A DNA stretch of 64,000 nucleotides, from positions 1-64,000 of the forward strand of contig JAPPFL010000051.1 of the NCBI GenBank assembly GCA_028823855.1. The letters are read 5' to 3'. This DNA comes from Albidovulum sp. (GTDB taxonomy: Bacteria > Pseudomonadota > Alphaproteobacteria > Rhodobacterales > Rhodobacteraceae). Of this stretch, positions 8,844-18,370 are shown in pieces; position 1 is the first letter of the stretch; every line of letters begins with the position of its first letter. The notes below the pieces were generated by a model. It saw only the letters and a program-made list of their open reading frames with translations. It did no database searches and was not told the DNA's origin. The position numbers were made by a program, and so were the translations under genes.

Positions 8844-10220
8844 TCACTCGTATATCTCCCGGTATTTTCGCACGATACGGACCGCCAGTACGTTGATGGC
8901 GAGAGTGACTATGAACAGCATCATGCCGAGTGCGAATGCGGCCAAGGTTTTAGGGCTGTCGAAAGATGTATCGCCAATAAGAAGGGTAACGATTTGCACA
9001 GTCACCGTCGTTACGCTGTCGAGAGGATTGATCGTCAATTTAGCGATCAGGCCGGCGGCCATCACAACGATCATCGTTTCGCCTATCGCTCGGCTGACCG
9101 CCAACAGGATTCCGCCCACGATACCCGGGATCGCCGCCGGAAACAGAACCTTCAGCATGGTTTCGGTTCTGGTCGCTCCAAGGGCCAGGGAACCGTCTCG
9201 CAGCGCCTGCGGAACGGCAGCGAGCGCGTCGTCCGTGAATGAAGATATGAAAGGGATCAGCATAATTGCCATGACGGTCCCCGCCGCAAGAGCCGTATTT
9301 GGGGACACGGCGACCCCGAGCGCATCGCCCGCTCCTCTAAAAGCGGGCGCAACGACGAGAACGGCGAAAAAGCCGTAGACTACCGTGGGAACTCCTGCCA
9401 AAACCTCGAGAACCGGCTTCGCGCTCGCTCTGACGCGCCGAGGCGCGAATTCGTTCAGATAAATCGCGGACATAAGCCCGACAGGAACCGCAACCAGCAG
9501 CGCGACAACGGTTATGACCAGCGTTCCGGCGAACACGGGAATCCACCCGAATGCGCCCTCGGCCGCGATCTGATCTTCGCGAATCGGTATCTGAGGCTCC
9601 CAATTCAGGCCGAATAGGAATTCGCTCAAAGGAACGAGGGCTAAGAATTTCCCGGTTTCCACAAGGAGCGAGGCGATAATTCCAATCGTCGTAAAGATCG
9701 CCACCACCGAGCAGAGAATCATCAAGCCCGAGACGATTCTTTCGACCCCGTGGCGCGCGCGAAATTCCGATGATACTTTCCGCCTGGCGTAAATCAGAAG
9801 CCCGGCAGAAAAAATCGCGGTCAATATCAACAGGGCCTCGTAGGAGAATTCGCGAAATTCGACGAGGTCCTGGCCCGCTGCGAGTTTCCAGTCTTCGGGC
9901 TGGCCGAAAATTCTACCGCCCGCTATCGACTTGATTTCCGCGAGCAGAAGCTGCCTGGCTCCGGTGCCGAGGTCGTCGAGAGTTCCGGGCGGAAGTCGTC
10001 CCATGACGATGGCGTCCAAAACCGGGCCTTGCAGCGCGAGCCAAAGCAAAATCAATACGAATACCGGAACGAACACGACGAAAAATGAAAAAAGACCATG
10101 GTATCCCGGTACCGAATGAAGGCGCGTTCCGCCGTCTCGAATGGCGCGCGCCGAAATTCGATTGAGAATATAGCCTGAAATCGCGAACAAGAGCAGGACG
10201 ATGAACGCGATCATTGTCAT
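8844..10220 (-). CDS. pstC: Phosphate ABC transporter permease PstC
   Basis: Partner permease of PstA. The 458-residue protein has an N-terminal extension with two membrane helices and a periplasmic part, as in other alphaproteobacterial PstC proteins. The six-helix permease domain follows and includes PQALRDGSLALGATRTETMLKVLFPAAIPG, the coupling loop for the ATPase. It lies between pstS (61 bases upstream) and pstA (nine bases downstream), so one transcript is likely. No truncation is seen. Confidence 0.94.
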   Translation of the reverse strand: MTMIAFIVLLLFAISGYILNRISARAIRDGGTRLHSVPGYHGLFSFFVVFVPVFVLILLWLALQGPVLDAIVMGRLPPGTLDDLGTGARQLLLAEIKSIAGGRIFGQPEDWKLAAGQDLVEFREFSYEALLILTAIFSAGLLIYARRKVSSEFRARHGVERIVSGLMILCSVVAIFTTIGIIASLLVETGKFLALVPLSEFLFGLNWEPQIPIREDQIAAEGAFGWIPVFAGTLVITVVALLVAVPVGLMSAIYLNEFAPRRVRASAKPVLEVLAGVPTVVYGFFAVLVVAPAFRGAGDALGVAVSPNTALAAGTVMAIMLIPFISSFTDDALAAVPQALRDGSLALGATRTETMLKVLFPAAIPGIVGGILLAVSRAIGETMIVVMAAGLIAKLTINPLDSVTTVTVQIVTLLIGDTSFDSPKTLAAFALGMMLFIVTLAINVLAVRIVRKYREIYE

Positions 10221-10281
10221 GCCTCGCCCTTCTCGAAAACCCGGGCATCCGCCGCGGGATGCCCGAGACTCTTCATTTCGC

Positions 10282-11316
10282 CTACCTGGCTTCCATGTTT
10301 TCGCCGCCGATTACGGCCTCCCGCAGCATGGCCCTGCGCTCCTCGTTCAGAGCAACGAGGCCGCGCTCGGACAGATAGCCGCCTGGGGCGAGAGCGTCGT
10401 CCGACATGTACTCTTCGATGAATTCCTGAAAATTCGGAATAACGCCCCTATGCGCATTCTTCGTATAGAAATATAGCGGACGCGAGATCGGATAGGAAAA
10501 ATCGCCGATCGTGTTCTGGTCGGGCATGACGCCGTTAATGTCGATCGGCTTCAGCGTGTCCAGGTTTTCATAGAGGAACGAATATCCGAAAATGCCCATG
10601 GCGGACGGGTCGGAATTCAGACGCTGAACGATTAGATTGTCGTTTTCGCCAGCTTCGACGAAGGGTCCGTCCTGACGCATGCGCGAGCAGTTTTCCTCGA
10701 CCCAGTCGCCGTCGAATCCGCCTTCCTTGACGAATTCAAGGCCTTCGCAGCCTTCGTGCATGGCGAGTTCGACGAACGCGTCGCGAGTGCCCGAAGTGGG
10801 CGGCGGTCCGTAGGCGAGAATTTCCGAATCGGGAAGCTCAGGATCGATTTCGGACCATTTCATATGCGGGTTGTCGGCCCATTCGCCGTTAACGGGAACC
10901 AGAGCGGCGAGCGCAAGATAGACGTCTTCCAGCGATAGGTTCCATTCAAACTCGTTTTCGCGCGAAATCGCGATCGAAAGACCGTCATATCCAATGAGAG
11001 CCTCGGAGATTTCCGCAACGCCGTTTTCTCGGCAAAGCTCCTGCTCCGAGGACTTCATGGCGCGGGAAGCGCCGGTCAGGTCGGGATGCTTTTCGCCGAT
11101 GCCGGCGCAAAAAATTCTCATCCCGCCGCCGGTGCCGGTGGATTCAACGATCGGCGACGGTGCGCCGGTCATGTTCGAAAACTGCTCGGCTACGGCCTGG
11201 GTGTACGGAAAAACCGTGGACGATCCTACGATTCTAATCTGATCGCGAGCAAACGCCGACGATGCGCCGACTGCGGCGACCACCAAAACGGCTGCGGACG
11301 TTTTAGCGAAAGTCAT
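10282..11316 (-). CDS. pstS: Periplasmic phosphate-binding protein PstS
   Basis: Captures phosphate in the periplasm for PstCA. The 344-residue protein starts with a signal peptide (MTFAKTSAAVLVVAAVGASSAFA, likely cut near residue 23) and continues with IVGSSTVFPYTQAVAEQF, where the serine and threonine contact phosphate, plus TGTGGG, TGASRAM and PTSGTRDAF motifs of the PstS family. AGGAG stands just upstream of the ATG. A PHO box lies 86 bases upstream of the start, so the operon should be induced by phosphate starvation through PhoB. Confidence 0.95.
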   Translation of the reverse strand: MTFAKTSAAVLVVAAVGASSAFARDQIRIVGSSTVFPYTQAVAEQFSNMTGAPSPIVESTGTGGGMRIFCAGIGEKHPDLTGASRAMKSSEQELCRENGVAEISEALIGYDGLSIAISRENEFEWNLSLEDVYLALAALVPVNGEWADNPHMKWSEIDPELPDSEILAYGPPPTSGTRDAFVELAMHEGCEGLEFVKEGGFDGDWVEENCSRMRQDGPFVEAGENDNLIVQRLNSDPSAMGIFGYSFLYENLDTLKPIDINGVMPDQNTIGDFSYPISRPLYFYTKNAHRGVIPNFQEFIEEYMSDDALAPGGYLSERGLVALNEERRAMLREAVIGGENMEAR

Positions 11317-11401
11317 TGTTATCTCCTATTTGGATTTTGGCCGAGATTTCGCGGCCCGCGACACAAGTAGGCAGCCAATGTAAATCCAATACTTAAAATT
11401 C

Positions 11402-11419
11402 ATTACAGTATTATGACAA
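11402..11419 (-). promoter_or_regulatory. PHO box upstream of pstS
   Basis: Read on the minus strand the site is TTGTCATAATACTGTAAT. It matches 15 of 18 positions of the enterobacterial PhoB consensus CTGTCATAWAWCTGTCAY, with the two TGT(C/A)A half-sites 11 bases apart. It sits in the right place to replace a -35 element; TATTGG about ten bases downstream is a weak -10 candidate. The pstS start codon is about 86 bases downstream. Confidence 0.7.
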
Positions 11420-11566
11420 ATCCACGGCGGCGGAATTTTTTGCATAGATTTTTCCGTTTCGCCGCGGCCATTCCGAACTAGGTCAATCTTGGAGACGGCG
11501 AGATTTCAATGACCGGGCGATTTCGCGGCATGCCGCATCATCGCCCGCGGGACCGTTGGCAATCTA

Positions 11567-11596
11567 TTGACATTGCCGATAATTCGGAATTAGCCT
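11567..11596 (+). promoter_or_regulatory. Possible sigma-70 promoter of rpoD
   Basis: A perfect TTGACA (11567-11572) is followed after 18 bases by TAGCCT (11591-11596), a weak -10. It lies about 135 bases before the rpoD start codon in a 415-base divergent intergenic region shared with pstS. The spacing fits, but the -10 match is only partial. Confidence 0.35.
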
Positions 11597-11731
11597 TTAT
11601 CTGAAAGCTCCATCCGCCGTTGCCGCGCCGCTCAATGCAAGCCAATAATTTCAGTTATATTACAGCCAACTATTGAATCGCGGCGCGACATCGACCAAAT
11701 CAAGAATTACCAAGCTGGCGAGGATATTCGT

Positions 11732-13678
<1,947 letters not shown>

Positions 13679-13746
13679 AATTCGGGCATTATGGAACGCG
13701 GCCAATAGCGATTTATCGGCAAATCGATTGATTTCCCGCGATTCAA

Positions 13747-13762
13747 ATACAAAATTTTGTAT
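13747..13762. promoter_or_regulatory. 16-base palindrome resembling an NrdR box
   Basis: The sequence ATACAAAATTTTGTAT is a perfect palindrome 60 bases before nrdR, with outer TTCAA/TTGAA arms. It agrees with the most conserved positions of the NrdR box (acaCwAtATaTwGtgt): C4, A6, A8, T9, T11 and G13. Binding by NrdR, and therefore autoregulation, is inference; a weak AT-rich promoter element is the alternative. Confidence 0.45.
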
Positions 13763-13790
13763 TGAATTGGCACTTTAGCCCAATTACTAT

Positions 13791-13812
13791 CCGCATGAAC
13801 ATCATCATGCGG
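13791..13812 (+). promoter_or_regulatory. Hairpin abutting the nrdR ribosome site
   Basis: CCGCATGA (13791-13798) and TCATGCGG (13805-13812) form a perfect eight-base stem with a six-base loop. The last two G of the stem are the first two bases of the GGAG ribosome site at 13811-13814, eight bases before the nrdR ATG. The fold could lower translation of nrdR until opened. Confidence 0.5.
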
Positions 13813-13822
13813 AGTTCATCAT

Positions 13823-14290
13823 ATGCGCTGCCCATTTTGCGGAAGCACAGAAACCCAAGTCAAGGACTCTCGGCCTGCCGAAGGTCACGTCGTAATCAGG
13901 CGCCGGCGCGTCTGCCTGGCGTGCGCCGGGCGGTTTACGACCTACGAGCGCGTACAGCTTCGCGATCTCGTCGTGCTAAAGTCGAACGGCCGCCGAGAGC
14001 CGTTCGACAGAAACAAGCTTGAACGCTCGGTAAACATCGCACTAAGAAAACGCCCGGTGGAACCGGAACGAATAAACCTAATGATTTCCGGGGTCGTGCG
14101 CCGCCTGGAATCACTGGGCGAATCCGAAATCCAGTCAAAAAGCATCGGCGAATTCATGATGGATGCGCTTTCGCGAATCGATACGGTCGCGTATGTCCGC
14201 TTCGCCAGCGTATACAAAAATTTTCAAGTTGCCGACGATTTTGAATCATTCGTAGCGGAGCTTCGACCGCCCGCCGAACCCAACGATTAA
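13823..14290 (+). CDS. nrdR: Transcriptional repressor NrdR
   Basis: Senses ATP/dATP and represses ribonucleotide reductase genes. The 155-residue protein has an N-terminal zinc ribbon (Cys3, Cys6, Cys31, Cys34) and an ATP-cone domain from about residue 48 ([21 protein letters not shown]). It leads the riboflavin/nusB cluster; nrdR next to ribD is common in alphaproteobacteria, though the frequent partner glyA is not here. The stop codon is three bases from the ribD start, so the two genes are probably co-transcribed. The upstream palindrome and hairpin suggest its own control. Confidence 0.95.
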   Translation: MRCPFCGSTETQVKDSRPAEGHVVIRRRRVCLACAGRFTTYERVQLRDLVVLKSNGRREPFDRNKLERSVNIALRKRPVEPERINLMISGVVRRLESLGESEIQSKSIGEFMMDALSRIDTVAYVRFASVYKNFQVADDFESFVAELRPPAEPND

Positions 14291-14293
14291 TTT

Positions 14294-15406
14294 ATGGCCG
14301 ATAGGACGGCGGATGAGCGCTGGATGCGCCATGCGCTTGCCATTGGCTCGCGCGGCCTCGGCCGCACGCATCCGAATCCCTCCGTCGGCTGCGTCATCGT
14401 CTCCCAGGGAAAGGTCGTTGGTAGAGGCGCTACGTCGAAAGGCGGAAGGCCGCATGCGGAAGCAAATGCTCTCCGCGCCGCTGGATCAAGCGCGAAGGGG
14501 GCAACGGCATACGTTACGCTTGAGCCTTGCGCGCATGTCGGCAAGACGAATTCATGCGCAAGGCTGCTTGCGGAGGCCGGCATCGCCCGCGTCATGTACG
14601 CCATTGAGGATCCCGACCCGAGAGTATCGGGCAAAGGTGCGCGGATTTTGCGGGAGGCTGGAATAGAAGTCGCGGGCGGATGCCTGAGGGAGGAAGCAAG
14701 GCTCGCAAATTTGGGTTATTTTCTACGGGTAACTGAGAACAGGCCGTTTATCGCACTCAAGACGGCTACGTCCCTAGACGGGAAAATTGCTTCCGCGGGC
14801 GGCCAAAGCCAGTGGATCACGGGACCGGCCGCGAGACGAAGAGTTCATGCAATTCGCGCCAAATTCGACGCGATTGCCGTCGGCAGGGGCACGGTCGAAG
14901 CCGACGACCCATTTCTGACTGTGCGCGAAATCGATTCAAATCATTCGCCGGTTCGAATTTTTTTCGACACCGGGTTAAGGACGTCGCCAACAAACAGACT
15001 TGCCGGATCTGCGGGAACGCATGCCCTTTGGATCGCTTACGGAGAGGGCTGCTCAAACGATGCCGTGAAGAGCTGGAACGATGTCGGCGCCAAAACGATT
15101 TGTTGCCGACGCTCTGAAGACGACCGAGTAGATTTGCGCGATGCTATGCGGAATTTCGCTTGCCTCGGCCTTACGCGCCTGCTGTGCGAAGGCGGCGCAG
15201 CGCTTGCCGGAAGTCTGCTCGCTGCCGATTTGGTGGACGAGCTATTCTGCTTCACCGCCGGATTCGCCCTAGGGGCAGACGGGCAACCGTCGATAGGAAG
15301 GACGCCGTGGCGGATGCTGGACGAATCGCCGAAGTTCGAATTGGCGGAAATTTCAATTGCCGGCAAAGATATCCTGCATCGGTGGCAACGAACTGCAAAG
15401 GAATAG
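14294..15406 (+). CDS. ribD: Bifunctional deaminase/reductase of riboflavin synthesis
   Basis: Performs steps two and three of riboflavin synthesis: deamination of the pyrimidine and reduction of the ribosyl side chain. The N-terminal cytidine-deaminase-like domain has the zinc motif HAE (54-56) and PCAHVGKTNSC (Cys79, Cys88 ligands). The C-terminal reductase domain (from about residue 150) begins with RPFIALKTATSLDGKIA and contains ITGPAARRRVHAIRAKFDAI. The 370-residue length is standard. Overlapping spacing with nrdR indicates translational coupling. Confidence 0.96.
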   Translation: MADRTADERWMRHALAIGSRGLGRTHPNPSVGCVIVSQGKVVGRGATSKGGRPHAEANALRAAGSSAKGATAYVTLEPCAHVGKTNSCARLLAEAGIARVMYAIEDPDPRVSGKGARILREAGIEVAGGCLREEARLANLGYFLRVTENRPFIALKTATSLDGKIASAGGQSQWITGPAARRRVHAIRAKFDAIAVGRGTVEADDPFLTVREIDSNHSPVRIFFDTGLRTSPTNRLAGSAGTHALWIAYGEGCSNDAVKSWNDVGAKTICCRRSEDDRVDLRDAMRNFACLGLTRLLCEGGAALAGSLLAADLVDELFCFTAGFALGADGQPSIGRTPWRMLDESPKFELAEISIAGKDILHRWQRTAKE

Positions 15407-15521
15407 CCGCGGATTCACCGGACCCGCGGCCCGCGCCCGAATCGAAATCGCTCTCTTAAATCTTGATGAATTTAAACGCACGCTTTAGGTGGACGGTGCA
15501 TCACACGCGAGGTTTCGCATC

Positions 15522-16112
15522 ATGTTTACTGGGATTGTGGCGGGCACGGGCATCGTCAAACGCATCGAAAGAATCGCCGATCTCAAAGTGCGAATCGAAA
15601 CCCCTCCCGACATTGGGCGAATTGAGCTGGGCGCATCCATCGCCTGCGACGGAGTTTGCTTGACCTCGGTGAATTTCGGCGAAGACTGGTTCGAAGTCGA
15701 AGTTTCCGACGAATCGCTATCGAAGACCCGCGTGAGCGACTGGAAGCTAGATTCGCGAATTAATCTGGAACGGCCTCTTAGAGTCGGGGATGAAATCGGA
15801 GGCCACATCGTATCCGGCCATGTAGACGGCGTGGCATCGGTAGAAAGCGCCCGGGAAGACGGCGGTAGCTTGCGCATGGAGCTTGCTGCGCCGAATGAGC
15901 TTGCGAAATTTATCGCGCCCAAAGGATCCGTTGCGCTTAACGGCGTTTCGCTTACCGTAAACGAAGTTAGGGGAAAACGCTTTACTGTCAACCTCATCTC
16001 TCATACGCGGAACGTAACTAATTTGGGTCAGGCACGGGTCGGGAGCAACTTGAATATGGAAATTGACGCGCTTGCACGCTATGTAGCGCGGATTCTGGAA
16101 GGGCCTCGCTAA
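15522..16112 (+). CDS. ribE: Riboflavin synthase alpha subunit
   Basis: Dismutates two lumazine molecules to give riboflavin. The protein of 196 residues starts MFTGIVAGTGIV, the signature of the family, and contains two similar lumazine-binding halves; each carries the motif for the ligand pocket (SIACDGVCLTSV in the first, VALNGVSLTVNEV in the second). A longer frame is open upstream, but the ATG at 15522 with GAGG nine bases before it gives the family-typical start. The 115 bases after ribD show no FMN riboswitch. Confidence 0.95.
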   Translation: MFTGIVAGTGIVKRIERIADLKVRIETPPDIGRIELGASIACDGVCLTSVNFGEDWFEVEVSDESLSKTRVSDWKLDSRINLERPLRVGDEIGGHIVSGHVDGVASVESAREDGGSLRMELAAPNELAKFIAPKGSVALNGVSLTVNEVRGKRFTVNLISHTRNVTNLGQARVGSNLNMEIDALARYVARILEGPR

Positions 16113-16114
16113 GC

Positions 16115-17215
16115 ATGGACAAGGAAGACTTTTCCGACGCGATTTCCTCGACGGAGGAAATCCTCGAGGACGCGCGCAACGGAAAAATGTTTGTCATCGT
16201 GGACCACGAGGATCGCGAAAATGAAGGCGATCTCGTGATCCCGGCTCAAATGGCAACTCCGGATGCGATCAACTTTATGGCAACGCACGGGCGAGGTCTG
16301 ATTTGCCTCGCCTTAACAGGCGAGAGAACGAAGGCCTTAGGCCTTCCATTGATGTCGCCGACGAATTCTTCGCGGCACGAAACGGCATTCACGATTGCCA
16401 TCGAAGCGCGCGAGGGCGTTACGACCGGAATCTCCGCGCACGACCGCGCCCATACCGTGCACGTCGCGATAGACCCAATGTCGAGAGCGGACGACATCGC
16501 TACGCCCGGTCACATTTTCCCGGTCCGCGCCAGAGACGGGGGCGTTCTGGTCAGGGCCGGCCATACCGAGGCGGCGGTCGATATTTCGCGCCTGGCGGGG
16601 CTTAACCCTTCGGGCGTCATATGCGAAGTCATGAACGAAGACGGAACGATGGCTCGTCTGCCGGATCTTATCGCCTTCGGCCAGCGCCACGCGATCAGGA
16701 TCGGCACGATTTCCGATTTGATCGCCTATCGGCTTCGGCACGACAACCTTGTCCATCAGGTAAAGGCGCGCCCGGTAACTTCTGCGTACGGCGGAGATTG
16801 GCTAATGCGGGTCTTTGAAGACGAAACGGAGGGCGCCGAGCACATCGTTCTGACCAAGGGCGACATTTCGGGCGATGAACCGGTTCTCGTGCGAATGCAC
16901 GCCTTGAATCCTCTCGACGACCTTCTCGGCCTGTCGCCGAATCGACTGACTCAGGTGGCGGATGCGATGAGAAGCATTGCCGAGGAAGAGCGGGGAGTCG
17001 TAGTGCTAATTCGCGATACGCAAATGAAAATCGATCCGGATTCCAAAATTTCCACAAATACGCTTCGCCAATACGGGCTCGGCGCACAGATACTCGGATC
17101 TCTCGGAATCGCCCGAATGATACTGCTAACGAATTCTCCGAGCCCGAAGGTTATTGGTCTCGACGGGTACGGATTGTCGATCGAAGGCACCCGCCCTCTC
17201 TCGAGGCGCGACTGA
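16115..17215 (+). CDS. ribBA: DHBP synthase with a degenerate GTP cyclohydrolase II domain (RibBX type)
   Basis: The N-terminal half (about 1-205) is 3,4-dihydroxy-2-butanone-4-phosphate synthase: HEDRENEGDL (31-40), the THGRGLICLAL stretch and GHTEAAVDISRLAGL are all intact. The C-terminal half resembles GTP cyclohydrolase II in length and order, but the region that should carry the three zinc cysteines (LTGDxxxSxRCDCG in active enzymes) reads LNPLDDLLGLSPNRLT. The cyclohydrolase should therefore be inactive, as described for RibBX proteins of many Proteobacteria, and a separate ribA must exist elsewhere. It starts two bases after ribE. Confidence 0.93.
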   Translation: MDKEDFSDAISSTEEILEDARNGKMFVIVDHEDRENEGDLVIPAQMATPDAINFMATHGRGLICLALTGERTKALGLPLMSPTNSSRHETAFTIAIEAREGVTTGISAHDRAHTVHVAIDPMSRADDIATPGHIFPVRARDGGVLVRAGHTEAAVDISRLAGLNPSGVICEVMNEDGTMARLPDLIAFGQRHAIRIGTISDLIAYRLRHDNLVHQVKARPVTSAYGGDWLMRVFEDETEGAEHIVLTKGDISGDEPVLVRMHALNPLDDLLGLSPNRLTQVADAMRSIAEEERGVVVLIRDTQMKIDPDSKISTNTLRQYGLGAQILGSLGIARMILLTNSPSPKVIGLDGYGLSIEGTRPLSRRD

Positions 17216-17216
17216 C

Positions 17217-17753
17217 ATGGCGTCCGTCGGCGAGGCGGCGCTTCCGCTGCCAGCATTTTCCTCGCCGCCTCGAGTCCTTGTCGTTGTCGCGCCCTTTTAT
17301 CGCGAAATTGCGGAAATGCTCGTACAAGGCGCGGAAGCGACACTAGATCGGGTCAAGGCCGATAGGGAGAGAATCGAGGTCCCCGGGGCGCTCGAAGTCC
17401 CGGCGGCGATCAAAATCGCCTCCGCGAATTCCGATTTCGAAGGCTTCGTCGCTCTCGGCTGCGTTGTACGCGGAGCGACAACTCACTACGAAACCGTTTG
17501 CAATGACAGTTCCAGAGGGATCATGATGCTCAATCTTGCCGGCCTATGCGTCGGCAACGGAATTCTGACAGTGGAAAATTTGGATCAGGCTGAGGAGCGG
17601 GCGGACCCGCATCGGCAGAACAAGGGCGGCGGGGCTGCGGAAGCTGCGCTGCACCTAGTCGCGCTTTACCGGCGATTCGATTCGCGCGCCGCGAGCATAG
17701 GATTTTCGGCGGGCGGCTCCGATGCCACCCGGGCGGGAACAAAGCTGAAATAG
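17217..17753 (+). CDS. ribH: 6,7-dimethyl-8-ribityllumazine synthase
   Basis: Condenses the RibD product with the RibBA product to lumazine, the substrate of RibE. The 178-residue protein has the family features: an N-terminal VVVAPFYREIAEMLVQGA, VPGALEVPAAI, ALGCVVRGATTHYETVCND with the catalytic histidine (here THYE), and NGILTVENLDQAEERA. It is somewhat longer at the C-terminus than the minimum. The ATG at 17217 follows the ribBA stop by one base; a longer frame upstream overlaps ribBA and is not preferred. Confidence 0.94.
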   Translation: MASVGEAALPLPAFSSPPRVLVVVAPFYREIAEMLVQGAEATLDRVKADRERIEVPGALEVPAAIKIASANSDFEGFVALGCVVRGATTHYETVCNDSSRGIMMLNLAGLCVGNGILTVENLDQAEERADPHRQNKGGGAAEAALHLVALYRRFDSRAASIGFSAGGSDATRAGTKLK

Positions 17754-18253
17754 TGAAGGGTCCCAATTCCCGCAAGCATGGACGCAAGCGCAGGCAACTT
17801 CGCCTCGTCGCCAGATTCCATGCTCTGCAAGCGCTGTCGCAAATGGAAGCCACCGGCCAAGGCCTGGAAACGATCAAGGAAGAATTCGAGGAGCACAGGT
17901 TCGGCGCGGTCGTCGACGGCGCGCGGCTTGCCGAGGCGGACAAGGAATTCTTCGATCTTCTGATTACGACGGCGGTCGAGCAGCAGAGCCGAATCGACAA
18001 GCTTGCGGATAGTGCTCTAGTGGACGACTGGCCCATCGACAGAATCGATCCAACGCTTCGAGCCTTGTTCCGAGCAGCCGGCGCCGAATTGGTCGACTCG
18101 AGCACTCCGCCTCGAGTTACGATCAACGAATTCCTCGAAGTGGCAAAGGCATTTTATCCCGAAGGCAAGGAAATGCCGTTCGTAAACGGCGTTCTCGACC
18201 ACATGGCGCGAGAGGAGCGGCCGAGCTATTTCTCGAAGGATGGCAAATCTTGA
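17753..18253 (+). CDS. nusB: Transcription antitermination factor NusB
   Basis: An all-helical RNA-binding protein that acts with NusE/S10 in ribosomal RNA antitermination. The 166-residue protein carries RRQLRLVARFHALQALSQME, the PIDRIDPTLRALFRAAGAEL segment and the C-terminal VTINEFLEVAKAFYPEGKEMPFVNGVLD, all characteristic. It begins at a GTG that overlaps the ribH stop codon by one base, so the genes are translationally coupled. ribH followed by nusB is a conserved order in Proteobacteria. Confidence 0.94.
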   Translation: MKGPNSRKHGRKRRQLRLVARFHALQALSQMEATGQGLETIKEEFEEHRFGAVVDGARLAEADKEFFDLLITTAVEQQSRIDKLADSALVDDWPIDRIDPTLRALFRAAGAELVDSSTPPRVTINEFLEVAKAFYPEGKEMPFVNGVLDHMAREERPSYFSKDGKS

Positions 18254-18370
18254 ATTCTCGAAATCTCGTTCTATATATTGCAAGTCCCGCATCGCTCAAA
18301 CGAAACCTGCGCGGGAAAAGCTCGCCGGCTCCCATAAAATTCAAGAATAAAAAATAATCGACTCAACTGG

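Noticed and set aside
13708-13726. Short inverted repeat cgattt...aaatcg after rpoD as terminator.
   Set aside because: Only six base pairs, AT-rich, with no T-run; too weak to call.
15407-15521. Possible FMN riboswitch between ribD and ribE.
   Set aside because: The conserved FMN-box stretches are absent and the gap is too short for a full aptamer.
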